A DNA stretch of 64,000 nucleotides. Origin: JAHEGP01 sp963751595. GTDB taxonomy: Bacteria; Pseudomonadota; Gammaproteobacteria; Pseudomonadales; JAHEGP01. The stretch spans positions 434,001 through 498,000 of the forward strand of contig CAVVVC010000001.1 of assembly GCA_963751595.1 (NCBI GenBank), written 5' to 3'. A program made the position numbers and the translations under genes. This document shows, in pieces, positions 41,391-49,446 of this stretch. Under the pieces are notes generated by a model. It saw nothing but the letters and a program-made list of their open reading frames with translations. It did no database searches and had not been told where the DNA came from. The number at the start of each line of letters is the position of its first letter. The first letter of the stretch is position 1.

Positions 41391-43331
41391 ATGACTACTC
41401 AGCGGTCTGCGCGGTTTGAAAGAAGGTTCGTCGTACTCCTGGCGATGATGGTTTTGCCGAGCACCCTATATGCCGGAATTTTCCGCACCAAGGACCTTTT
41501 CGGTAGCGAGGTCAATCTCCAGGGAATCTATAACTTTGATATAGCGTATGGCGCTCGCTACCGCCTCGACGATCGCGATCCGGCGCTGATTGCGCAAATC
41601 AGTGGCGGTAGCAATCTGCAGAACTCCCTGCTGGATGACGGCAACCTCAACTACGATCAGCACCAGTTTGTCTCCAACATGGTGCGCGCTACTGGTGAGC
41701 TGACACTGCGACTCGGCGCCTTCGGTGCCTATGTGCGCGGTTACGCATTCTATGACTACGAGAACGATCGGGGTGACCGGGCCCGGACCGAGCTCTCCAG
41801 CCTGGCGGATGAGCAGGTCTCCCGTGATGCCCGTTTTCTCGATGCCTACCTGAGCGCCCACTTCACCGTTGGTGGCCTTCCTGTCCAGTTTCGGGTGGGT
41901 GATCAGGTCGTTGCCTGGGGGCAGTCGACCTTTTTCAGTACCTCTGGCGTCAATGTGATCAACCCCTTGAATATCCCCCTGGTACAGCAGCCGACAGCCA
42001 CACCGGAAGACCTGCGATTGCCCGTGGGGCTGGTCTGGGGGGCGATACACCTTACGCCGCTGATCTCCCTGGAAGCGTTTTACCAGTATTCGTGGGATAG
42101 CACGATAATACCTGCGAAAGGCACTTATCTCTCTGGCGCTGACCTGGTTCCCGGCGTTAACACCGCTCAGTTTACCGGCACCGCTTCCGACCTGGGTACC
42201 GATGTGTGCGCCAGATTTGGGCTCGACCCCAGTGTCTACAATTTCCAGGACTCCAACGGTGAGGATCCCACCAAGATCAAGGCGCTCGAGCCCCCTCCCA
42301 GCGCGGCACAGGGGGGTGATGGCTGTTTTGATTTCCTGTACCTGAAGGCGCGATCCCCCGGCAATATTGAACCAGAAAATGGTGGTCAGTATGGCTTTAC
42401 CCTGCAAAGCATCATTCCCAAGTGGAACGACACCAAAATTGCACTGCATTACGCCAATTTTCATAGCCGCTTGCCTTATCTTTCCGGCTACACGGTAAGC
42501 CAGCAAGCATTGGATAGCAGTGCCAGCAATGCAGAGTTCAACGAGGACAACGGCCTGTTGAGTCGTGCGGCGGCGGGTGAATATGCGTTTGCGAACGTCA
42601 CCAAGGATATTGAGCTGCTGTTTGAATATCCGGAAGACATCCAGATGTTTGGCGTGAGCTTCAATACCACCACTATTCGCACCGGCACCGCATTTTCCGG
42701 TGAGATTGCTCACTTCCGCAATCATCCGTTCCAGCTCCATGTCGGCCAGGTTGTCCCCGGCCTGTTAAATCTTACACCGCCTGATCATCCCGGTTTTCCC
42801 GATGGCGACTACTCGCCCCCCTATGCATCAGACGCCTATATCAGCAGTTGGATTGAACTGGACAAAACCCAGGCTTCGATGGGTGTGACGCAGCTCTTCG
42901 GCCCGCAACTGGGTGCCTCCCAGGTAGCTGTGACCCTTGAAGGGGCCTATCTGCACATCCACGATATGCCAGACAAGGACAACGTGCGGCTACAAACGCC
43001 GGGTGTAGCTTTGCTGCAGTTTGGCCCCCAGGATTTGTTTGCGGATGCCGGGTCGTGGGGCTATCGCCTTGCGGGTGTCCTGACCTACAGCAACGTCCTG
43101 GGTGCGTTTGAAGTGTCACCCCGGGTGGTATTCAGCCATGACGTGGCGGGTAACAGCCCCGCCGGCCAGCCTTTCCAGGAAGGTCGAAAAGTATTTACGC
43201 TGGGTGTAAAAGGGATTTATCTCGACCGCTTTTCAACAGACTTGAGCTACACCAATTTTTTCGGTGCGGGTGATTACAACGTGCTGAATGATCGGGATTT
43301 CCTCAACTTTAACCTGCGTTATTCCTTCTAG
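41391..43331 (+). CDS. DUF1302 family protein, copy 2 (predicted outer-membrane beta-barrel)
   Basis: 646 residues, the duplicate of the gene at 37314. Signal peptide, first 65 residues, the VGDQVVAWGQ block and the C-terminal strands are nearly unchanged. Differences cluster in short patches, for example ARFLDAYLSAHFTVGGLP against AQILDAYLSARFSVGGVP, YAS-DAYISSW against YESNSLVRSW, and VALLQFGPQ against IFILQYEPQ. Such patches could be extracellular loops or the barrel lumen. It is preceded by GAGGG and followed after 16 bp by the second DUF1329 gene. Function as for copy 1; a shifted substrate range is a guess. Confidence 0.87.
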   Translation: MTTQRSARFERRFVVLLAMMVLPSTLYAGIFRTKDLFGSEVNLQGIYNFDIAYGARYRLDDRDPALIAQISGGSNLQNSLLDDGNLNYDQHQFVSNMVRATGELTLRLGAFGAYVRGYAFYDYENDRGDRARTELSSLADEQVSRDARFLDAYLSAHFTVGGLPVQFRVGDQVVAWGQSTFFSTSGVNVINPLNIPLVQQPTATPEDLRLPVGLVWGAIHLTPLISLEAFYQYSWDSTIIPAKGTYLSGADLVPGVNTAQFTGTASDLGTDVCARFGLDPSVYNFQDSNGEDPTKIKALEPPPSAAQGGDGCFDFLYLKARSPGNIEPENGGQYGFTLQSIIPKWNDTKIALHYANFHSRLPYLSGYTVSQQALDSSASNAEFNEDNGLLSRAAAGEYAFANVTKDIELLFEYPEDIQMFGVSFNTTTIRTGTAFSGEIAHFRNHPFQLHVGQVVPGLLNLTPPDHPGFPDGDYSPPYASDAYISSWIELDKTQASMGVTQLFGPQLGASQVAVTLEGAYLHIHDMPDKDNVRLQTPGVALLQFGPQDLFADAGSWGYRLAGVLTYSNVLGAFEVSPRVVFSHDVAGNSPAGQPFQEGRKVFTLGVKGIYLDRFSTDLSYTNFFGAGDYNVLNDRDFLNFNLRYSF

Positions 43332-43347
43332 GAGCGTGAAGCCGACC

Positions 43348-44751
43348 ATGCCTATCCTATTCACTGCCCCGTGTTTCACTGCCCTGTTGTTGTTCGCATC
43401 GGCAGCCTTTGCCGCCGTTGCTGGCGATGAGGCCGCCAGGCTGGGGGGCGACGAACTCACACCCCTGGGCGCCGAGCGTGCCGGCAACAGCGAAGGAACC
43501 ATCCCGGCATGGGCGGGGGGGCTGGACGGCTCAAAATTGCCAAGCTCCCCCGTAGAGTTTCTGGCTGACCCTTATCCCGATGACGCAATACTGTTCACTA
43601 TCACGGCCGATAATCTCGATCAGTACGCTGACCAGCTGAGCGAGGGGCAAAAGGCGCTGCTGAGGAAAAACCCCGATAGCTGGAAAATGCACGTGTATCC
43701 CTCACGACGATCGGCGTCCTACCCTGAATTTGTCTATGAGGCGATCAAGCACAATGCGACACGGTCCACAGTAGACACGAGCAAGCTCGGTGGGGTAATG
43801 GACGCCGATATCAGCTCACCTTTTCCGATCCCGTCGCAGGGAGTGGAAGTGATATGGAATCACAATCTGCGCTGGCGTGGGGTAGCGGTTGATCGCTACG
43901 AAGGGCTGGCGGCCCCCACCCGCGACACCGGCAAATTCAGCCTGGTCGTGTTTGAAGAGCATATCGCTTTTCCCTTCGGGGCTCCGCCGAGGGCTTTCGA
44001 TGACAAAAGGAAGTACCCGCAGGTTTCGATTGCCTTTAAAAGTAAAGTGATTGCACCGGGGTTTTCCACCGGTAGTGCACAGTTGGTACTTGAATCGAAC
44101 AACTACAACCGGGACGCCCGCAAGACCTGGGTTTACAATAAGAATTTGCGGCGTATTTTCCGCACACCCTTTTCAGGTTTTGATAACCCCGCGGTTTTAT
44201 CAGACGGTCTGCGATTTAACGACGAAACCGATATGTTCAACGGCTCACCGGCGCTGTTCGAATGGAAGCTTCTCGGCAAGCGCGAAATGATCATTCCCTA
44301 CAATGCCTACCGCCTCCACGACGGTGACCTGGATGCTCAAGATATCGTACAGTCGGGCCATATTTCGCCCGATCATGCGCGCTATGAATTGCATCGTGTC
44401 TGGGTGGTTGAGGGGACTGTCAAGGAGCCCAGCCGCGGCGCCCTGCGCGGCGTGGCCAAGCGCGGCCACTCCTATTCCAAGCGGGTGGTCTATGTGGATG
44501 AAGACAGTTGGTCGATTGTGCTGGCGGATAACTACGATTCGGCGGGAAACCTGTGGCGCTTTTCCGAGGGGCACTTGATCAACTTCTATAGCGTCCCGGT
44601 GCCATGGTATACCCTGCAGACGTCTTACGATTTCAAGGAAAACCGTTACCTGGTAACCGGCCTGGATAACCAGCTAGAGCCCTATAAATTCCAACCCACC
44701 ATTAACAAAAACGAGTTCAGCCCGAATGCGCTGGATTACTACGTGCGCTGA
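43348..44751 (+). CDS. DUF1329 family exported protein, copy 2
   Basis: 467 residues, near-identical to the copy at 39274. By eye the only differences are Thr/Ala (AWAGGL), Asn/Lys and Val/Met (TSKLGGVMD), Pro/Ala (RGALRG) and Asp/Glu (QLEPYK). Signal peptide and DUF1329 landmarks are the same. The DNA also carries very few silent differences, so this part of the duplication is either very young or kept alike by gene conversion, in contrast to the neighbouring DUF1302 pair. Confidence 0.87.
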   Translation: MPILFTAPCFTALLLFASAAFAAVAGDEAARLGGDELTPLGAERAGNSEGTIPAWAGGLDGSKLPSSPVEFLADPYPDDAILFTITADNLDQYADQLSEGQKALLRKNPDSWKMHVYPSRRSASYPEFVYEAIKHNATRSTVDTSKLGGVMDADISSPFPIPSQGVEVIWNHNLRWRGVAVDRYEGLAAPTRDTGKFSLVVFEEHIAFPFGAPPRAFDDKRKYPQVSIAFKSKVIAPGFSTGSAQLVLESNNYNRDARKTWVYNKNLRRIFRTPFSGFDNPAVLSDGLRFNDETDMFNGSPALFEWKLLGKREMIIPYNAYRLHDGDLDAQDIVQSGHISPDHARYELHRVWVVEGTVKEPSRGALRGVAKRGHSYSKRVVYVDEDSWSIVLADNYDSAGNLWRFSEGHLINFYSVPVPWYTLQTSYDFKENRYLVTGLDNQLEPYKFQPTINKNEFSPNALDYYVR

Positions 44752-45178
44752 ATCGCAGGGGCACAGCGGATAAACGTGGGGTTGCCATAGCGGTTGCAGC
44801 CCCAACGGTGTCGCCGGGGCAATGCCGTATCTGCTGTTGACATAGACCAAGGTTGGATACGGTAATCGTGGGTTTCAGAACTGATTCGCTTTATACTATT
44901 CAGTGACTTGACGGCGCGAGCAAATTTTGGCAGGTGTGCTGTTTCAGGGGTCGGTAATTGATTGACCCCGGCGCAAATACCCTTGGAATTGCTGAGCAGT
45001 TCGCGTCAGAAGCGTTGCGTAGTTTCTCGACGCATCCAGGAAAAAATGGGACGTTGTTGGATTGGCAAGTCATCAAGCATGGCTCGCCCGGCCACTTGGG
45101 GGTCAACACTCCCTCATGGCCACGTGCTTCCCAAAGAGAGACCCTGATCAAAACATAAAACCCAGGAGGAGTAGCAAT
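44752..45178. other. Regulatory region upstream of phaB
   Basis: About 427 bp without a gene. The first 66 bases repeat the trailer of DUF1329 copy 1. A consensus TTGACA (44837-44842) with GGTAAT 18 bp downstream could be a promoter. It lies between arms of an inverted repeat (CCGTATC at 44825, GATACGG at 44856), suggesting an operator. A TATACT -10-like box is at 44892. AGGAGGA at 45164-45170 is the phaB ribosome-binding site. Confidence 0.5.
44825..44866 (+). promoter_or_regulatory. Candidate phaB promoter within an inverted repeat
   Basis: TTGACA at 44837, an 18-bp spacer and GGTAAT at 44861. The flanking arms CCGTATC (44825-44831) and GATACGG (44856-44862) form a dyad overlapping the -10, as expected for a repressor or activator site. 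Confidence 0.4.
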
Positions 45179-45904
45179 ATGTCACATAGAGCATTAGTGA
45201 CCGGCGGTACACGCGGTATTGGCGAGGCGATTTCCATTGCCCTCAAGGAGGCTGGCTGCAGCGTGGCGGCCAATTACGCCGGCAACGATGAACGGGCAAA
45301 GGAATTCACCGAGCGTACGGGCATTCCGGCCTTCAAATTCGACGTTTCCGACTACGAGGCTACGGCTGCCGGTATCGACGAGGTGCGCAAGGCCCTTGGT
45401 GGTCCCATCGATATACTGGTGAATAATGCCGGTATCACCCGCGACGGTACCCTGCAAAAAATGGAGCCGGACGCCTGGAAGGCGGTACTCGATACCAATC
45501 TGGGGGGCTGCTACAACACCGCACACCTGCTCTATAACGATATGCGCGACCAGAAGTTCGGTCGTATTGTGAATATCGGTTCGCTCAATGGGCAGGCGGG
45601 ACAGTACGGGCAGGTCAACTATGCCGCGGCAAAATCCGGTATTCACGGCTTTACCAAGGCCCTTGCACTCGAAGGCGCCCGCCACGGGATTACGGTCAAC
45701 GCCGTTGCTCCCGGTTACGTCAGTACCGATATGGTTGCAGCTGTACCGCAAAAGGTTCTGGACAAAATCATTGCTCAAATACCCGTGGGCCGATTGGGTA
45801 CCGCAGAAGATATTGCCCGGGCGGTGGTCTTTCTGGTGTCGGAAAAAGCCGACTTTATCACCGGATCAACCCTGTCTATCAATGGCGGACACCATATGTA
45901 TTGA
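45179..45904 (+). CDS. phaB: Acetoacetyl-CoA reductase
   Basis: 241 residues from the ATG at 45179, eight bases after AGGAGGA. Short-chain dehydrogenase landmarks: ALVTGGTRGIG (NADPH site), ILVNNAGITRDGTLQKM, NIGSLNGQAGQYGQVNYAAAKSG (catalytic Ser, Tyr, Lys) and a C-terminal GSTLSINGGHHMY, which is characteristic of PhaB. The enzyme reduces acetoacetyl-CoA to (R)-3-hydroxybutyryl-CoA for polyhydroxybutyrate. An intercistronic hairpin (45908-45933) separates it from phaA. Confidence 0.94.
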   Translation: MSHRALVTGGTRGIGEAISIALKEAGCSVAANYAGNDERAKEFTERTGIPAFKFDVSDYEATAAGIDEVRKALGGPIDILVNNAGITRDGTLQKMEPDAWKAVLDTNLGGCYNTAHLLYNDMRDQKFGRIVNIGSLNGQAGQYGQVNYAAAKSGIHGFTKALALEGARHGITVNAVAPGYVSTDMVAAVPQKVLDKIIAQIPVGRLGTAEDIARAVVFLVSEKADFITGSTLSINGGHHMY

Positions 45905-45907
45905 TCA

Positions 45908-45933
45908 TTGATCACCAACAGACTGGTCATCAA
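45908..45933 (+). other. Intercistronic hairpin between phaB and phaA
   Basis: TTGATCACCA and TGGTCATCAA pair over ten positions with one mismatch, around a six-base loop, four bases after the phaB stop. There is no T tract, so mRNA stabilisation or partial termination is more likely than a full terminator. Confidence 0.5.
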
Positions 45934-46060
45934 TAGTGTGGTGAGGCAAGGCAGGTTTCGGAATGTGCCGGATGTGCCTTGATAGTAACGTGTTCTGGCT
46001 GCGCGCCAGGTCGCCAAGTGGCGAAGCGGGGCGCTGCCAATACTTTTGGAGGAAAACGGA

Positions 46061-47248
46061 ATGACTGACAAGCGTGAAGTAGTAGTACTGAGTGGTGTGC
46101 GGACTGCGATAGGCGATTACGGCGGCAGCCTCAAGGATGTCCCCCCCTGCGATCTGGCATCCCAGGTAGTGGCGGAGGCCGTCAAGCGAGCGGGTGTGAA
46201 ACCGGAGGATATCGGTCACTCGGTATTTGGCAACGTTATTCACACCGAACGACGCGATATGTATTTGTCGCGGGTAGCCGCTGTCAATGCGGGCTTACCC
46301 CATGATACACCGGCCCTTACCGTCAACCGTTTGTGCGGTAGCGGTATGCAGGCCATCGTTTCAGCCATGCAACTGATTCAGTTGGGAGACTGTGACGCTG
46401 CCGTTGCCGGTGGCGCCGAGTCCATGAGCCGCAGCCAGTACTGGCTCCCCACCCAGCGCTTTGGCCAGCGCATGGGCAATGCCACCGCCATCGACGCCAT
46501 GGTTGGTGCCTTGTCGGACCCTTTCGAGGGCACCCACATGGGTATCACCGCTGAAAACATTGCCAACAAGTGGGGCATCAGCCGGGAAGATCAGGACGCT
46601 CTGGCTGTGGAAAGCCATCAACGGGCGGCTAAGGCCGCTGCAGCAGGTTATTTCAAGGACCAGATTCTGCCGGTGGAAATCAAGGTGCGGCGCAAACCGG
46701 TGCAGTTTGACACGGATGAGCACGTGCGAGGGGATGCGACGCTCGAAGGTATGGCGAAGCTGCGACCGGCCTTCGATAAAGAAGGCAGCGTTACCGCCGG
46801 AAATGCCTCGGGTCTTAACGACGCGGCCGCAGCCGTTATATTGATGGGGCGCGATGCCGCCGAAAGCCGTGGCCTGAAGCCGATGGCCCGAATGGTGGAT
46901 TACGCCTTCGCCGGCGTTGACCCCAAGTATATGGGCATCGGACCGGTCCCGGCCATTCGCAACGTTCTCGAAAGAACCGGCTTGAGCATTGCCGACTTCG
47001 ACGTTATCGAACTCAATGAAGCGTTTGCCGCCCAGGCGCTTGCAGTCGTGCGTGACCTGGACCTCCCGGCAGACAAGGTCAACCCCAACGGCAGTGGTAT
47101 TTCCCTGGGTCACCCCATCGGGGCGACGGGCGCTATCATCACCGTCAAGGCCCTTTACGAACTGCAGCGGACCGGTGGGCGTTATGCGCTGGTCAGCATG
47201 TGTATCGGTGGGGGCCAGGGTATCGCTGCCGTTTTTGAGCGGATGTAA
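46061..47248 (+). CDS. phaA: Acetyl-CoA acetyltransferase (beta-ketothiolase)
   Basis: 395 residues from the ATG at 46061, with GGAGGA upstream; a TTG at 46046 is a less likely start. Thiolase motifs: acyl-accepting Cys92 in NRLCGSGMQA, GGAESMS, NASGLNDAA, NEAFAAQ, GHPIGATG and the second catalytic Cys in MCIGGGQG. It condenses two acetyl-CoA to acetoacetyl-CoA, the first step of PHB synthesis, and may also accept propionyl-CoA (BktB-like). Lies between phaB and phaC. Confidence 0.93.
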   Translation: MTDKREVVVLSGVRTAIGDYGGSLKDVPPCDLASQVVAEAVKRAGVKPEDIGHSVFGNVIHTERRDMYLSRVAAVNAGLPHDTPALTVNRLCGSGMQAIVSAMQLIQLGDCDAAVAGGAESMSRSQYWLPTQRFGQRMGNATAIDAMVGALSDPFEGTHMGITAENIANKWGISREDQDALAVESHQRAAKAAAAGYFKDQILPVEIKVRRKPVQFDTDEHVRGDATLEGMAKLRPAFDKEGSVTAGNASGLNDAAAAVILMGRDAAESRGLKPMARMVDYAFAGVDPKYMGIGPVPAIRNVLERTGLSIADFDVIELNEAFAAQALAVVRDLDLPADKVNPNGSGISLGHPIGATGAIITVKALYELQRTGGRYALVSMCIGGGQGIAAVFERM

Positions 47249-47489
47249 TACCAGGCGCAAACGCTCCGGGCACGCGCCAAATCAGGTGTGGGCCCGGGCA
47301 CTTCGAGGCACCGGCAACGGAAAAAGCCGTTGGGTTCTTTTCAGTCGCGCAAAGGACAGGCTATGTTGCCTTTGCCCGAATTCTCAATTTCTTGGCGTTG
47401 TCAAATTGGCCGACACCTGCGTGTGTCGGAATCAGGCCGAGACTTCTCCCTGAATCTCAACGGCCTGCAAGAGCACAACAGGAGTAAAA

Positions 47490-49283
47490 ATGGACGCAAG
47501 CGTAAGAGAAGAAAATATCACCAAGCTGGGTGACTCGATCAATGATTTCCTGGCTGATTTTGAAGTGCTGGATGAAGGTCGCGCGGAGAATATTAACCGC
47601 GAATTCAAGGCTTTTTTGGCACGGACCACCAAAGGTATGTCGCCTCTGGAATTGGTCAACGCCTACATCGATTGGCTTGGGCACCTCGCCATTTCACCGG
47701 GCAAACTTGCCATGCTGGCGCAAAGCCTGATGCGCAAACTCATGCAGCTGGGACTCTACAACCTCCGGTCGATGATAAACCCGGATGCTTCGAAACCCTC
47801 CAGGCTTGTCGAAAGGCAGCTCCAGACCGACGCCTGGAAGCGTTGGCCGTTCAATGTGTTTGCGCAAAGCTACCTGGTGAGCAAGGAGTGGTGGAAAGAG
47901 GCTACCACCGGTATCGAGGGTTTAAACAAGGACCACGAGCGGCTCGTGAGCTTCATGGCGGAGCAGATTCTCGAGACGATGTCACCGGCGAACTTTCCCC
48001 TGTCAAATCCTGAGATCATATCGACCACCATCAAGGAGCGGGGCGCCAACCTCAAGCGGGGCTTGACCAACTACCTGGACGACAGGGTACGGACGGCGAC
48101 TGGCAAGCCGGCCGCTGGCAGGGAAAATTTCAAGGTTGGCGAAACGGTGGGGATAACGCCGGGCAAGGTGGTTTTCCAGAATAGCCTGATGGAACTCATC
48201 CAGTACAAGCCAAGTACAGAAACGGTCTTTGCCGAGCCGGTTTTGATCGTCCCCGCGTGGATCATGAAATACTACATCCTCGACCTGTCGCCCAAGAATT
48301 CCATGGTCAAATACCTGGTGGACCAGGGCAAGACGGTGTTCGTGATTTCATGGAAGAACCCCTCGGCCGAGGACCGGGAAATCACCATGGAAGACTACCT
48401 CAAACTTGGCCTGATGCAGGCGCTGGACGTGGTCGGCGCCGTTGTCCCAGGGCAGAAAATCAATTCTGTGGGCTATTGTATCGGCGGCACCCTACTGTAT
48501 ATCGCCGCCGCCCTGATGGCGCGGGACAATGACGACCGGCTCAACAGTATCTCCATTTTCGCAGCCCAGGCGGACTTCAGTGAAGCCGGTGAGATTCGCA
48601 CTTTTCTCAGCGAGAGCATCTACACCTTCCTCAAAAACCTGATGTGGAAACAGGGTTACCTGGGCTTGGAAAACATGGGAGGGGCGTTTGCCGCCCTGCG
48701 CGCGACCGACCTGATTCACAGCCCCAAGGTGGATCGCTACTGGTTGGGCAAGGAAAGTACCATGAATGACCTGATGGCCTGGAATGCCGACGGTACGCGA
48801 ATGCCGTATTGCATGCACAGCGAGTATCTGCGAACCCTGTATATGGACAACGATCTCGCGGAAAACCGCTTTATCGTCGATGGTATGCCGATAGCGGTGA
48901 GTGACATCGAGGTGCCGTTCTTTGTGGTGGGGACCAATACTGATCACGTGGCGCCGTGGCAGTCGGTGTACAAGATCCACCGGTTGAACCCGGGCGAAGT
49001 CACCTTTATGCTGACCAGCGGCGGTCACAATGCCGGCATCATCAGTGGGCCCAGTCATCCGCGGAGAACCTACCAGATGGCCACGCGCAAGGCCGGTGAG
49101 AAGTACACCGATCCGCAAAGCTGGATCGACAATACCCCGGTTGAAAAAGGCTCCTGGTGGCCGGTCTGGAACGAATGGCTGGATGCGCACAGCTCGGAGC
49201 AGGTCAAGCCACCTGGCATGGGGGCGCCAAGAAAGGGCTTCAAGGCGCTGCGGGATGCGCCGGGGGAGTATGTCCTGGGCTGA
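47490..49283 (+). CDS. phaC: Class I polyhydroxyalkanoate synthase PhaC
   Basis: 597 residues. The lipase-like box is GYCIGG with catalytic Cys330; the Asp is in FFVVGTNTDHVAPW and the His in TSGGHNAGI. Other family landmarks: PLLIVPAWI-like EPVLIVPAWIMKYYILDL, FVISWKNPSAEDRE and GSWWPVWNEWL. It polymerises (R)-3-hydroxyacyl-CoA into PHA on granule surfaces. The 241-bp gap after phaA contains a CCGACAC/GTGTCGG inverted repeat (about 47410-47430) and a GGAG site. No phasin, PhaR or depolymerase gene is present in this cluster. A strong terminator follows at 49379. Confidence 0.94.
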   Translation: MDASVREENITKLGDSINDFLADFEVLDEGRAENINREFKAFLARTTKGMSPLELVNAYIDWLGHLAISPGKLAMLAQSLMRKLMQLGLYNLRSMINPDASKPSRLVERQLQTDAWKRWPFNVFAQSYLVSKEWWKEATTGIEGLNKDHERLVSFMAEQILETMSPANFPLSNPEIISTTIKERGANLKRGLTNYLDDRVRTATGKPAAGRENFKVGETVGITPGKVVFQNSLMELIQYKPSTETVFAEPVLIVPAWIMKYYILDLSPKNSMVKYLVDQGKTVFVISWKNPSAEDREITMEDYLKLGLMQALDVVGAVVPGQKINSVGYCIGGTLLYIAAALMARDNDDRLNSISIFAAQADFSEAGEIRTFLSESIYTFLKNLMWKQGYLGLENMGGAFAALRATDLIHSPKVDRYWLGKESTMNDLMAWNADGTRMPYCMHSEYLRTLYMDNDLAENRFIVDGMPIAVSDIEVPFFVVGTNTDHVAPWQSVYKIHRLNPGEVTFMLTSGGHNAGIISGPSHPRRTYQMATRKAGEKYTDPQSWIDNTPVEKGSWWPVWNEWLDAHSSEQVKPPGMGAPRKGFKALRDAPGEYVLG

Positions 49284-49378
49284 ATCCGGCAAGGGGCATT
49301 ATCAGGCGCGGCGAGCTGCGCCTGGCACCGGCAAACCCGTCTGCCGGTCAAGCAACCTGGCCTGATGCCCCATCTGGC

Positions 49379-49410
49379 AAACCCCGCGTCAAGCCGACGC
49401 GGGGTTTTTC
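49379..49410. terminator. Rho-independent terminator between phaC and ppdK
   Basis: CCCCGCGTC and GACGCGGGG form a perfect nine-pair stem with a five-base loop, flanked by AAA and TTTTT. It should stop phaC transcription and, less well, ppdK transcription from the other strand. Confidence 0.9.
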
Positions 49411-49446
49411 TTTGCTGCTTCGGTTGCTCGCCGTGACGCGATCAGA

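Larger units (their letters stand above)
40853..45170. repeat. Tandem duplication, unit 2 (araC relic - DUF1302 - DUF1329)
   Basis: Second copy of the unit at 36177. Most of the araC sequence has been lost, only the last 50 bases or so remaining near 40990. Gene content, order, spacing and the DUF1302-DUF1329 junction are otherwise the same. The unit ends at the phaB ribosome-binding site. Confidence 0.8.

Noticed and set aside
41466..42740. 424-codon antisense open frame in DUF1302 copy 2
   Set aside because: The matching frame in copy 1 is broken into pieces by stops, while the sense gene is conserved. It is a by-product of GC-rich codon use.
44900..45151. Small open frames between DUF1329 copy 2 and phaB
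   Set aside because: No ribosome-binding site or protein-like composition; the region looks regulatory.
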